Origin: Streptomyces sp. GS7
Lineage (GTDB): Bacteria; Actinomycetota; Actinomycetes; Streptomycetales; Streptomycetaceae
Length of the DNA: 64,000 nt
Assembly (NCBI RefSeq): GCF_009834125.1
Contig: NZ_CP047146.1
Coordinates: forward strand, 2,473,501-2,537,500
Reading direction: 5' to 3'
The notes beneath the pieces were generated by a model that was given only the letters and a program-made list of their open reading frames with translations, ran no database searches and had not been told where the DNA came from. This document shows, one piece after another, positions 1-9,523 of the stretch (positions are counted from its first letter, which is position 1; each line of letters opens with the position of its first letter). Both the position numbers and the translations under genes were made by a program.

Positions 1-1
1 C

Positions 2-880
2 TCCGTCCAGGTGGCGGGCGCCTACAACCGCAAGGCCAGGGCCGCCAGGACCGCCGCCGGCGGGACGCAGGCCGCGGCCGCCCCCACCCTCTACGGCCTG
101 GTCGCCCAACTGCGCCCCTACGAAGGGCTGACCGTCAACACCCTGGAGTCCGCCTGGGCCAACGGCGGCGATCCGGAGGCGACCAGCTTCACCAAGGGCG
201 AGCAGGTCGGCTCGCTCCAGCTCGGGGTCACCGCGCTCAAGGACCAGCTCGACTCGATCATGCCGCACGAGGCCACCGCGATGGACGAGACCGAGAGCCG
301 CCGCTGGTTCGCCGACGGCCGCGCCCTGTTCATGCGCAACTGGCCGGTGGAGTACGCCTCGGTCGCCGAGAAGCTCAGGCCCGGCGTCCAGTTCGACGTC
401 GCCGAACTGCCCGGCCGGCCCACCGACGGCCGGCGGATCTCCGTGCTCGGCGGCCAGAACCTGGCGATCGCCGCCGACAGCACCCGCCCGGCCGGCGCCC
501 GCTCGCTGATCGCGGCGCTCACCGACCCGGAGAGCGAACGCTGCCTGCTGGAGCGCGGGTTCGCGGCCACCCGGGCCTCGGCCTACGGCACCGGGGCCGC
601 CACCCCGCGCTGCCCGCTGCCGCCCGGCGACGCGCAGCGCGGCGAACACGGCGCCACCGGCCGGCCGCCGGTCCCTCCGGGCCAGGAGCCGCCCTACACC
701 CGGACCCTCTACGCGGCCCTGCGCGCCGCCGAACCGCGCCCGCGCAGCGCCCACTACCAGACCTTCAGCAAGGTCGTGCAGATCCGGGTCTCCGAGTACC
801 TGAACAGCACCGGCGGTACGGCCATCGCGGACGAGCTGGCCCGGGAGGCGGACGAGGCGCTCAGCGGACGGAACGGCTGA
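2..880 (+). CDS. ABC transporter extracellular solute-binding protein, 5' end outside the window
   Basis: Carboxy-terminal 292 residues of a family 1 extracellular binding protein, the lipoprotein that captures a sugar or oligosaccharide outside the cell and hands it to an ABC importer. The frame is open to the left edge, so the start, signal peptide and lipobox are missing. Marks of the family are ALFMRNWPVEYAS near residue 105, GGQNLAIAADS near 155 and a C-terminal stretch HYQTFSKVVQIRVSEYL. The ligand cannot be told from this part. Its permease genes would be expected outside the window to the left; on the right a strong hairpin separates it from the minus-strand phosphate transporter unit. 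Confidence 0.85.
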   Translation, partial: SVQVAGAYNRKARAARTAAGGTQAAAAPTLYGLVAQLRPYEGLTVNTLESAWANGGDPEATSFTKGEQVGSLQLGVTALKDQLDSIMPHEATAMDETESRRWFADGRALFMRNWPVEYASVAEKLRPGVQFDVAELPGRPTDGRRISVLGGQNLAIAADSTRPAGARSLIAALTDPESERCLLERGFAATRASAYGTGAATPRCPLPPGDAQRGEHGATGRPPVPPGQEPPYTRTLYAALRAAEPRPRSAHYQTFSKVVQIRVSEYLNSTGGTAIADELAREADEALSGRNG

Positions 881-906
881 CCGGCCCCGCCCAGGGGCGG
901 AAAAGC

Positions 907-934
907 GCCACAAGCCAAAAAGAGCCACAAGCCA
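907..934. repeat. 11-bp direct repeat before a terminator
   Basis: GCCACAAGCCA occurs at 907-917 and again at 924-934, a 17-base period, each copy followed by an A-rich stretch. It lies between the stop codon of the binding-protein gene and the terminator hairpin. It may be slippage; no function is visible. Confidence 0.6.
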
Positions 935-937
935 GAA

Positions 938-976
938 AAGGGGAACGGGGCGCCCGGTGGACGCCCCGTTCCCCTT
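938..976. terminator. Bidirectional hairpin terminator
   Basis: A 15-base perfect stem, 938-952 paired with 962-976, with a 9-base loop. It lies between two converging units and starts with AA and ends with TT, so it can act in both directions. Confidence 0.85.
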
Positions 977-995
977 CGTAGCGGAGGACGTGTGC

Positions 996-1226
996 TCAGG
1001 TGGCCACGATCAGATAGATCCCGTACGTCACCGCCACCGCGCACAGCGCGAAGGCCGCCAGCGCTCCGGCCCGCGCGCCGGTACCCGGTGCCGTGGTCGC
1101 CCCGCCGTCCGCGGCCGGCTTGCGGGACGTCCCCACGATTCCGACGGTGAACAGGCCCACGATCCCGACCGTCACCACGAGGGTGACGCCGAAGACCTGG
1201 CCGAGAGCTGCCCAGTCGATGTGCAT
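996..1226 (-). CDS. Small two-span membrane protein downstream of the phosphate transporter
   Basis: A 76-residue protein with two hydrophobic segments (about residues 9-31 and 54-75) joined by a Thr/Ala/Gly-rich loop. The start is the ATG at 1226, with GAAGGAAC suitably placed before it. It begins 28 bases after the phosphate transporter stop on the same strand and is probably co-transcribed from the PHO-box promoter. A role as an accessory subunit of the transporter is inference from position only; I recognise no domain. Confidence 0.75.
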   Translation of the reverse strand: MHIDWAALGQVFGVTLVVTVGIVGLFTVGIVGTSRKPAADGGATTAPGTGARAGALAAFALCAVAVTYGIYLIVAT

Positions 1227-1254
1227 GGTGTGTTCGTTCCTTCGGTGAGGGCCG

Positions 1255-2547
1255 CTAGGAGGTGGCCGTCGCGGGCTGCGCCGGCTGCGCCGACGGCGTC
1301 GGCTGCGCGGGCGGGGCGGCGGCTTCCGCCGCGGTGGCCGCGGCGGAAGCCGGGGCTGCCGGGGCCGCCGGGGCGACCGTGCCCGCCGGGGGAGGGGCGA
1401 CGGTCTGCAGCGCGGCGGTGACGACACCCACCGGCTCCGCGGCCGGGCCCTCGTTGACGTTGGTGTGGTCGATCGGCTTGCGCCGGGAGGCCGCCCAGAT
1501 GCCGCCGCAGACCGCGAGCGCGCACACCGCGACCGCGGCGACGCCCCAGTTGCCCTGGTCGGCCAGGAACGCGGCACCCGCCGAGACCAGTCCGGCGGCC
1601 GGCAGTGTCAGCGCCCAGGCGGCGACCATCCGCCCGGCCGTGGACCAGCGCACCACGCCGCCCTTGCGGCCCAGCCCGGAGCCCATCACGGCACCGGAGC
1701 AGACCTGGGTGGTGGAGAGCGCGAAGCCGAGGTGGGAGGAGGCCAGGATGGTGGCCGCGGCGCCGGTCTGGGCGGCGAAGCCCTGCGGCGGCTGGATGTC
1801 GGTGATGCCCTTGCCCATCGTGCGGATGATGCGCCAGCCGCCCAGGTAGGTGCCGAGCGCGATGGCCAGACCGGCCGAGGCGATGACCCACATCGGCGGG
1901 TCGGAGTGCGGCGCGATGACCCCGCCGGTGATCAGCGCGAGGGTGATCACGCCCATCGTCTTCTGGGCGTCGTTGGTGCCGTGGGCCAGCGAGACCAGCG
2001 CGGCCGAGGCGATCTGGCCGGCGCGGTAGCCCTTGGCGGTGTCCGCCTCCTCGCGCCCCCGGGCCAGCCGGTAGGTGAGCCGGGTCGCCGCCATCGAGGC
2101 GAGGCCCGCGACGAACGGCGCGGCCACCGCCGGGATCAGGACCTTCATGACGACGGCCTCGCCGTGCACCCCGCCGGTGCCGACGGAGACCACGGTGGCG
2201 CCGATCAGACCGCCGAAGAGGGCGTGGGAGGAGCTGGAGGGGAGTCCGGCGAGCCAGGTCACCATGTTCCAGACGATGGCGCCGACCAGACCGGCGAAGA
2301 TCACTTCAGGTCTGATGCCGGCGCTCTCGTCGATGATGCCGCCGGAGATGGTCTTGGCCACCTCGACGGACAGGAACGCGCCGACAAGATTGAGCCCCGC
2401 CGACATCGCCACCGCGGCTCTGGGTCGCAGTGCCCCGGTGGAAATGGTGGTGGCCATTGCGTTGGCCGTGTCGTGGAAGCCGTTCGTAAAGTCGAACACC
2501 AAGGCCGTGACGATCACGATCCCGATGAGAAGCGTGATGTGTTCCAT
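1255..2547 (-). CDS. pit: Low-affinity inorganic phosphate transporter, PiT family
   Basis: A 430-residue integral membrane protein importing metal-phosphate by proton symport. Both halves of the PiT inverted repeat keep their signatures: FDFTNGFHDTANAMATT near residue 19 and SLAHGTNDAQKTMGVI near 186. About ten membrane segments cover residues 1-340. The last 80 residues are an Ala/Pro/Thr-rich tail not needed by the family and probably cytoplasmic. Two PhoP-type 11-base direct repeats lie about 50 bases upstream, so induction by phosphate limitation is likely. No pap-like partner gene is adjacent, which resembles the pitH2 locus of S. coelicolor rather than pitH1; that assignment is from memory. 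Confidence 0.92.
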   Translation of the reverse strand: MEHITLLIGIVIVTALVFDFTNGFHDTANAMATTISTGALRPRAAVAMSAGLNLVGAFLSVEVAKTISGGIIDESAGIRPEVIFAGLVGAIVWNMVTWLAGLPSSSSHALFGGLIGATVVSVGTGGVHGEAVVMKVLIPAVAAPFVAGLASMAATRLTYRLARGREEADTAKGYRAGQIASAALVSLAHGTNDAQKTMGVITLALITGGVIAPHSDPPMWVIASAGLAIALGTYLGGWRIIRTMGKGITDIQPPQGFAAQTGAAATILASSHLGFALSTTQVCSGAVMGSGLGRKGGVVRWSTAGRMVAAWALTLPAAGLVSAGAAFLADQGNWGVAAVAVCALAVCGGIWAASRRKPIDHTNVNEGPAAEPVGVVTAALQTVAPPPAGTVAPAAPAAPASAAATAAEAAAPPAQPTPSAQPAQPATATS

Positions 2548-2597
2548 TCACCCAGGCAATCAGTTCGATGGGCAGTGTCGCTCGGGACCGTACGGAC

Positions 2598-2619
2598 GGT
2601 GGGTGAACGGGAGGTGAAC
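2598..2619 (-). promoter_or_regulatory. PHO box (two 11-base direct repeat units)
   Basis: Read on the minus strand the units are GTTCACCTCCC (2619-2609) and GTTCACCCACC (2608-2598), contiguous 11-base repeats matching the GTTCACC core of Streptomyces PhoP sites. A weaker third unit, GTCCGTACGGT, follows at 2597-2587. The box ends about 50 bases before the transporter start, the right distance for activation. Confidence 0.8.
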
Positions 2620-3002
2620 TCGGCCGGGCGCCGCGATGACACCACCGCAGTGTTCACGCGGAGGTGTCCCACGCACCACTTCCGCCTCATCCGTCCGCCA
2701 TCTTCTCGTGTTCGGCCAGGGCCCGGGTCCGGGGGTCCTGGCCGCCCGGCAGCGGGCCGTTCGGTCACGGGTCATGGGTCCCCCTGGGCGATGCGATGGG
2801 AGGGGTGCGGCTCACTCGACGCTAGGGGATGATCACCACAAGACGGTCGAAGTCCGGCCAAACGCCCGCACTGGTACAGCTATCCCCTTGTGGGGGATAC
2901 CGGGCGGACGGTGCGATGGCGTACGGGGCCCGGCCTGCCCGTACCGTGTCGTGCACCGCGACCGCCTTTCCGCTTTTCTGCCGCACCGCGCCGGAGGACG
3001 CC

Positions 3003-3671
3003 ATGAAGGACCACCCCGACCACCTCGCCGCCGCCTGGAGCGAACTCGTCGCCACCGCCCGCCGCACGGTCGCCGACGGCCTCGTCGTCGGCACCTCGGG
3101 CAACGTCTCGGTACGCGTGAAGGACCTCGTCCTCGTCACCCCCAGCGGGATCCCCTACGACCGGCTCGGCCCCTCGGACACCACCGCGGTCGACCTCGAC
3201 GGCCGCCAGATCATCGGCAGACTCCGCCCGACCAGCGAACTTCCGCTGCACCTCGCCGTCTACCGCAGCACCCCGGCCACCGCGATCGTGCACACCCACG
3301 CGCCGCACGCCACCGCCGTCTCCACCCTCGTCCCCGAACTCCCGCCGATCCACTACATGGCCGCCGCGCTCGGCGGCCCCGTACGCGTCGCCCCCTACGC
3401 CCTCTACGGCAGCGACGAACTGGCCGCCCACATGCTCGACGCCCTCCGCGACCGCACCGCCGCCCTCCTCCAGAACCACGGCACCGTCGCCTACGGCGCA
3501 AGCCTCGACCAGGCGCTGGAGCGCACCGCCCAACTGGAGTGGATGTGCCGGGTCTGGCTCACCGCCAGCTCCGTGCCCGGCCGCACCCCCAGCCTGCTGT
3601 CGGCCGCCCAGCTCGACGCCGCGGGGGACCGGCTGCGCGGCTACGGCCAGCGCGCCGGGCACCCCGCCTAG
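3003..3671 (+). CDS. Class II aldolase/adducin family protein (fuculose-1-phosphate aldolase-like)
   Basis: A 222-residue zinc-dependent aldolase of the FucA/AraD type, close to the usual 215. Seen in order: phosphate-binding GTSGNVSVR near residue 33, TPSGIPYDRL, the catalytic Glu in SELPLHLAVY near 78, the zinc ligands in HTHAPHATAV near 95, and the third His in LLQNHGTVAYG near 155. The start is the ATG at 3003, with GGAGG 8 bases upstream. The reaction should be retro-aldol cleavage of a sugar-1-phosphate or a similar substrate; which one is not shown. It stands alone, with no sugar kinase or isomerase beside it. About 100 bases separate it from the next gene. Confidence 0.85.
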   Translation: MKDHPDHLAAAWSELVATARRTVADGLVVGTSGNVSVRVKDLVLVTPSGIPYDRLGPSDTTAVDLDGRQIIGRLRPTSELPLHLAVYRSTPATAIVHTHAPHATAVSTLVPELPPIHYMAAALGGPVRVAPYALYGSDELAAHMLDALRDRTAALLQNHGTVAYGASLDQALERTAQLEWMCRVWLTASSVPGRTPSLLSAAQLDAAGDRLRGYGQRAGHPA

Positions 3672-3769
3672 CCCCCGGCCCGGGCCCGCGCGGAGCGCAT
3701 CGCCGCTGGTCCGGCGGGCCGGCGCGGCGCCCGGTGGCCGGGTCCGGCGGCGCTGCGCACACTGGGAAG

Positions 3770-4897
3770 GTGCGACTGGGAACCGTGGCGGCGGCGACCG
3801 CCATCACCGCGATCGGTGCCGGTGCCGCCGCCGTGGCGGTCGGGCGGTACGCCAGCGACGTTGCCCTGAAACCGTCGCCCGGCCGTCCGCTCCCCGGCGA
3901 CTCCCGCCTCACCGTGCACTCCGCCGACGGCGGCCACGTCATCCTCACCCGCAGCCTCGCGTCCCTGCGGCCCGGCATCTACGGCCTCGCCGGCGCCGGC
4001 TGCCACGCCGTCGCCGGCCCCGTCGTGCACGGCGTCCCGCACCCCCCGGACGCCGTCGTCCGCCGCCTGGAGCGGGTCACCCACGGCACCCTGCGGCCCG
4101 GCACCCGGATGCGGATGACCCCGCAGGTGCACATCGGCAACCCCCACGACGCCCTCGGCATCGCCTGCGCCGACGTCGACGTCCCCGGTGAACTCGGGCC
4201 GCTGCCCGCGTGGTTCGTGCCGGGCGTCCGCGACACCTGGGTCATCACCGTCCACGGCATCGGCACCACTCGCGAACACCCCATGGTGGTCATGCCGTTC
4301 CTGGCCCGCCACCGCCTGCCGGTCCTCGACCTCGCCTACCGCAACGACCTCGGCGCCCCGCGCTCCGCCGACGGCATCCACCACTTCGGCGACGCCGAAT
4401 GGCGCGACCTGGACGCCGCGATCCGCTACGCCGTCCGCTACGGCGCCCGCACGGTGATCGTGCACGGCTGGTCCACCGGCGCCACCATGGCGCTGCGCGC
4501 CGCCGCCAACTCCGCGCTGCGCGACCGGATCTCCGGGCTCGTCCTGGACTCCCCGGTCCTCGACCGGCACGCCACCGTCCGCGCGCTGGCCGCCGCCCGG
4601 CACGTCCCGCGCGCCCTGCTGCCGCTGGTCGTCCGCGCCGCGGAGGGCACCACCGGACTCCCCGTGGACCGCCCGGCCGACGCCCCCGACCCCGAGGCGC
4701 TCCAGGTCCCCACCCTGCTCTTCCACGGCCCCGGCGACACCCTCGCCCCCTGGGCGGCCTCCCGCGACTTCGCCGCCCGCCGCCCCGACCTGATCACCCT
4801 TCAGCCCGTGCCGCACGCCCCGCACGCCGCGATGTGGAACGCCGACCCGGACCACTACGAGGAGATCCTGCGCCGCTTCCTGACACCGCTGATGTAG
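3770..4897 (+). CDS. Alpha/beta hydrolase with N-terminal membrane or secretion segment
   Basis: A 375-residue serine hydrolase. The nucleophile elbow is GWSTG with Ser near residue 235, followed by the acid-loop region FHGPGDTLAPW near 320 and the catalytic His in PHAPHAAMW near 355. The first 30 residues (VRLGTVAAATAITAIGAG...) form a hydrophobic segment suggesting an anchor or signal. HGIGTTREHP near residue 162 supplies the oxyanion region. The GTG start has no spaced ribosome site, but CACACT lies 6 bases upstream, so the mRNA is probably leaderless. The substrate is unknown; it is a paralogue type common in streptomycetes. Confidence 0.78.
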   Translation: MRLGTVAAATAITAIGAGAAAVAVGRYASDVALKPSPGRPLPGDSRLTVHSADGGHVILTRSLASLRPGIYGLAGAGCHAVAGPVVHGVPHPPDAVVRRLERVTHGTLRPGTRMRMTPQVHIGNPHDALGIACADVDVPGELGPLPAWFVPGVRDTWVITVHGIGTTREHPMVVMPFLARHRLPVLDLAYRNDLGAPRSADGIHHFGDAEWRDLDAAIRYAVRYGARTVIVHGWSTGATMALRAAANSALRDRISGLVLDSPVLDRHATVRALAAARHVPRALLPLVVRAAEGTTGLPVDRPADAPDPEALQVPTLLFHGPGDTLAPWAASRDFAARRPDLITLQPVPHAPHAAMWNADPDHYEEILRRFLTPLM

Positions 4898-5098
4898 CCG
4901 GCCGGGGGAGGCGGGCGGCGGCCTGCGGGGCCCCTCCCGGACCCGCCGCGCCCGCGCCGGCCACCGGACGGTGACGCCGGGGCGTACGCGGGGACAACTC
5001 CCCATATCGGGGGTGGGTCGGCCGGATGGCGCGGGTCCGGCAGACCGCAGGACGGGTTCCGATTGGGCTTTCGGGCCGTCAGCGGCAAGACTGCTCCC

Positions 5099-6541
5099 GT
5101 GACGTCCCGTACTCCGCGCGACTCCCGGCTCCGACTCGTCCCACGCCAACCGATCGCCGCCGCCCGGCGGGCGGTGAGCACCCGGGCCGCCCGCCCGGCG
5201 CCCCGCCCGCCCGAGGGCACGCCGCCGCCCGCGGAACTGGCCCGCCAGGCCCGTGCCGTACTGGCCGGCGCGGCCCGGCTCGCCCGCTGGGCCGACGGCG
5301 CCGCCGGCACCCTGCGGGCCGGCCCGGACGGTGCGCTGCCGCAGGAGGCCGTCTCCCGCGCGGCCGCGGCCCTGGGGCTGACCCCGGGGCAGGTCCGTGC
5401 CGACTGGGACCGGGCCCGGCTCGCCGGACTCGTCGAACTCCACGACGGCATCGCCCGCCCCGGCTGGCGGCTGCGCGCCTGGGACCGCGACGACACCGCG
5501 GTGCTGCGCGGCTGGGTCGCGCTCTTCGACGCCTGGTCGCTGGCCCTGCCCACCCCGGCCGGGGCCGGGCCCACGATCGTCGCCGAGGTCGTCGAGGCGG
5601 TACCGCAACTGCTGTCCCTGCTGCACCTGTCGGCCGGGCCCGTACGGCTGCCGGTGCTGCTCGACATGCTCGACCAGCGCGTCGCCGAACTGCGCACCGA
5701 ACGCTGCGAGGTCCCCTACGGTCACGACCCCGCCCCGGACGGTGCCGGTGCCACGGGGACGGCGAGCGACGCCGCGGGGGCGTCGCTGGCCGAACTCCTG
5801 GGCTGGGCGCTGGACGCGCTGCTCGCCGTCGGTGCGCTGGTGCCGCCGGACGGTGCGCCCGAAGGCTCCCCCGAGGGCGGCCACCGCGGGCCCGAGGCCC
5901 GGATGACGCCGCTCGGCAACTGGTCGGTGTGGGTCAAGCTGGAGCAGATCTGCGTCGCCGCGCAGAGCCCCGCGGGCCATATCGAGCAGTCCGCGGAAGC
6001 GATGCTGCGCGGCTGCGCCCGGCTGACCCCGGGACCGGCCCGCGCCGAATACCGCGCCTGGCTCGCCGCCCGCTCCGTGGGCGCCGCCGTCGAGGAGCTG
6101 CTGACCGTGGCCCGCGGCGAGGACGCGCTGCTGCGGGGGCTGGCCTTCGAGGCGCTGCGCGCGGTCGGCGCCCCCGCCGAGCCCGCCGTCCGGGCCGTCG
6201 CCGACGAACCGGGCCTGCGGCCCTACGCCCTGCTGTGGCTCGTCGAGCACGAGGGCGGCGACCCGGAGACCGCTCCCGACGTCCTCACCCGCGAGGAGTC
6301 GACCTGGCTGTGGGTGGACACCGCGGCGGCCGTCGCCGACCACGGGGAGACCCAACTCCTGGTCCGGCACCTGGACTCGGCGGTCCAGGGCTCGGTGCCG
6401 CGCCTGCTGGAGGAGGTACGCGCCGTCGGCCACCCGCGCACCGTGCAGGTGCTGGTGGCGCTGGCCGCGGCGCACCCCGACCCGGCGCTCGCCAAGGCCG
6501 TCCGCCGCGCGGCCTTCCAGGTCCATACGGGCGGGGCGTAG
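5099..6541 (+). CDS. Conserved hypothetical protein, 480 residues
   Basis: I do not recognise a family. The N-terminal 40 residues are Arg/Pro/Ala-rich. Residues 45-140 contain a region that could be winged-helix-like (LPQEAVSRAAAALGLTPGQVRADWDRARLAGLVEL). The rest is helical, Ala/Leu-rich, with a loop of low complexity (PDGAPEGSPEGGHRGPEAR) near 262. Residues 330-480 could form HEAT-like helical pairs. No membrane segment is present. The start is the GTG at 5099, with AAGACT 6 bases before it (leaderless). The stop codon lies inside the stem of the terminator that follows. Confidence 0.72.
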   Translation: MTSRTPRDSRLRLVPRQPIAAARRAVSTRAARPAPRPPEGTPPPAELARQARAVLAGAARLARWADGAAGTLRAGPDGALPQEAVSRAAAALGLTPGQVRADWDRARLAGLVELHDGIARPGWRLRAWDRDDTAVLRGWVALFDAWSLALPTPAGAGPTIVAEVVEAVPQLLSLLHLSAGPVRLPVLLDMLDQRVAELRTERCEVPYGHDPAPDGAGATGTASDAAGASLAELLGWALDALLAVGALVPPDGAPEGSPEGGHRGPEARMTPLGNWSVWVKLEQICVAAQSPAGHIEQSAEAMLRGCARLTPGPARAEYRAWLAARSVGAAVEELLTVARGEDALLRGLAFEALRAVGAPAEPAVRAVADEPGLRPYALLWLVEHEGGDPETAPDVLTREESTWLWVDTAAAVADHGETQLLVRHLDSAVQGSVPRLLEEVRAVGHPRTVQVLVALAAAHPDPALAKAVRRAAFQVHTGGA

Positions 6542-6580
6542 GGCCTGTCGGAGGCGCCTGGCTCGGACAGGCCCTACGCC
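6535..6580. terminator. Bidirectional terminator between converging genes
   Basis: A 15-base perfect stem, 6535-6549 with 6566-6580; the 16-base loop contains AGGCGCCT, itself a palindrome. It overlaps the TAG stop at 6539-6541 and serves the converging VOC gene too. Confidence 0.85.
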
Positions 6581-6610
6581 ACCGCCCCGCCGCGGCCGGG
6601 CGGTGGCGGG

Positions 6611-7015
6611 TCAGTCCCCCGAACCGCCCGGTGTGTACGTCCCGAAGCTCCAGATGTTGCCCTCCAGGTCCCGGGCCATGTAGTCGCGGGAGCCGTAGTC
6701 CTGGTCCGTGGGCGGCATCAGGATCTCCACCCCGGCCTGCTCGGCCCGACGGAAGTGGGCGTCGGCGTCCTCGACGACGACATAGACGCCGGCCGGCCCG
6801 GCCTCGCCCATCGCCTCGTCGAAGAGGCCGCCGCGGCCCTTCGAGCCGAGCATCACCGTGCCGTTCCCGTAGGACAGTTCGGCGTGCAGCACCGTGCCGT
6901 CGTCGGTCTCGTACTTCGCGCCGACGGTGAAGCCGAACGCCTCCGTCAGCTGTTTGATGGCGGCCGGTGCGTCCCCGTAGAGCACCGTCGGGTACATCGT
7001 CGGCGTACCTGCCAT
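6611..7015 (-). CDS. VOC family (glyoxalase-like) protein
   Basis: A 134-residue protein with one vicinal-oxygen-chelate fold made of two beta-alpha-beta-beta-beta modules. It starts MAGTPTMYPTVLYGDAPAAI and ends with YMARDLEGNIWSFGTY, the PhnB-like signature. The metal-site His/Glu pattern is only partly visible, so a binding or resistance role is as likely as an enzymatic one. An in-frame GTG at 7024 lies 4 bases after AGAGG and could be the real start, adding three residues. It is divergent from the ABC-F unit, about 120 bases from its upstream ORF. Confidence 0.82.
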   Translation of the reverse strand: MAGTPTMYPTVLYGDAPAAIKQLTEAFGFTVGAKYETDDGTVLHAELSYGNGTVMLGSKGRGGLFDEAMGEAGPAGVYVVVEDADAHFRRAEQAGVEILMPPTDQDYGSRDYMARDLEGNIWSFGTYTPGGSGD

Positions 7016-7087
7016 GCTGATCACCGCACCTCTCGCGTGGTCGCGACGAAGCCCGGCGACCGGGCTTCTGTGTCTTGGCTCACAGTC

Positions 7088-7130
7088 TTGCACCGGGGTC
7101 TGACAACGCCGGGAAAACAACTTGCACCGG
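7088..7130. repeat. Direct repeat CTTGCACCGG in the ABC-F promoter region
   Basis: CTTGCACCGG occurs at 7088-7097 and 7121-7130, a 33-base period (about three helical turns). Both copies lie upstream of the -10 box TAGACT at 7136-7141. This would suit a regulator binding one face of the helix, but no cognate regulator gene is adjacent. Confidence 0.55.
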
Positions 7131-7135
7131 CCCGT

Positions 7136-7141
7136 TAGACT
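7136..7141 (+). promoter_or_regulatory. -10 box of the ABC-F transcript
   Basis: TAGACT, 6 bases before the ATG of an 8-codon ORF, predicts transcription from the ATG itself. No good -35 sequence is seen. Confidence 0.6.
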
Positions 7142-7147
7142 GCCTGC

Positions 7148-7174
7148 ATGGCAGTTCTCCTCTGGGTTCATTAG
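7148..7174 (+). CDS. Leaderless upstream ORF (MAVLLWVH) of the ABC-F gene
   Basis: ATG at 7148 and TAG at 7172-7174 encode eight residues, MAVLLWVH. The ATG is where transcription should start. The ABC-F GTG is 64 bases further on. CTCC inside the peptide can pair with the GGAG ribosome site at 7227-7230, GGCAG (7150-7154) with CTGCC (7221-7225), and GACGGCG (7174-7180) with CGCCGTC nearby. ABC-F resistance genes are often controlled by ribosome stalling on such peptides, so attenuation is plausible but inferred. Confidence 0.5.
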   Translation: MAVLLWVH

Positions 7175-7237
7175 ACGGCGTAGACCGCTCTCGGACCGTC
7201 CGTCCAACCCGCCGTCTTCCTGCCCTGGAGTTTTTCC

Positions 7238-8836
<1,599 letters not shown>

Positions 8837-9186
8837 CCCGGACCGTGCCGGTCCCGGCGGATGGATCATGCCGGCTGGATCATTCGGCTCAGCCCTGATC
8901 CATCATCTGAGTGAGAACGGCTCGTACCCCGGCGAGCCTGCGACACCCTCCCGTGCCCTCGGGGCCCGGCCGTCACCTTTTCGGCCGCATACCGTCTGAC
9001 CTGCCCGTTCTCGCGGACGGAGGGGCCGGGACGCCCCGAGCGGCGCGCGGAACGGGGAATTCCGGGCTCCCCGGGCGCGCGCCGGACGGCAAAGGATGTC
9101 TCACAGACCTTGCGGAATGGGTGGCCAGGAAGCCGGGGAGGGGTGATCATGAGAGTCCAGAGCGCACTTCCCACGAGGAGGCACGG
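8837..9186. other. Intergenic region with GATC cluster and hairpin before gbn
   Basis: No gene is seen. A 9-base inverted repeat, GATGGATCA (8860-8868) with TGATCCATC (8896-8904), may terminate the ABC-F transcript. GATC occurs at 8864, 8878 and 8897, and again at 9145 (within TGATCA), about 40 bases before the gbn start. The rest should hold the gbn promoter; GAGGAGG at 9175-9181 is its ribosome site. Confidence 0.7.
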
Positions 9187-9408
9187 GTGGCCGAGACTCT
9201 GAAGAAGGGCAGCCGGGTAACCGGCGCCGCGCGCGAGAAGCTCGCGGCAGACCTGAAGAAAAAGTACGACTCCGGAGCGAGCATCCGGGCGCTGGCCGAG
9301 GAAACCGGCCGCTCCTACGGATTCGTGCACCGGATGCTCAGCGAATCCGGTGTGGTCCTCCGCGGTCGCGGCGGAGCCACGAGGGGCAAGAAGGCCGCCT
9401 CGGTCTGA
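9187..9408 (+). CDS. gbn: Gbn-type small nucleoid-associated DNA-binding protein
   Basis: A 73-residue basic protein with one helix-turn-helix: ASIRALAEETGRSYGFVHRML (about residues 34-54) is flanked by a Lys-rich N-terminus and a Gly/Arg/Lys tail (RGRGGATRGKKA). Size, sequence type and place between an ABC-F gene and an enoyl-CoA hydratase match, from memory, S. coelicolor SCO1839 (Gbn), which binds GATC-centred sites across the chromosome and affects development. The start is the GTG at 9187 behind GAGGAGG. GATC sites upstream suggest self-control. If it is not Gbn it is still a small HTH protein of the same fold. Confidence 0.78.
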   Translation: MAETLKKGSRVTGAAREKLAADLKKKYDSGASIRALAEETGRSYGFVHRMLSESGVVLRGRGGATRGKKAASV

Positions 9409-9523
9409 CGGCCGCGACTCCGGGTGCAGGCGGTGCCCCCCGGCCGTCCGAGCAGTCGGCCGGGAGGTTACCGTTCAGTCACTTACGCACGCAGGTGCGG
9501 CTGGCTGACTCGGAGGCGCCCTC

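Noticed and set aside
3668..6526. A 952-codon minus-strand open frame antisense to the hydrolase and hypothetical genes
   Set aside because: Gly/Arg/Val-rich with no domain; the plus-strand genes have the proper codon bias and motifs. Open by G+C bias only.
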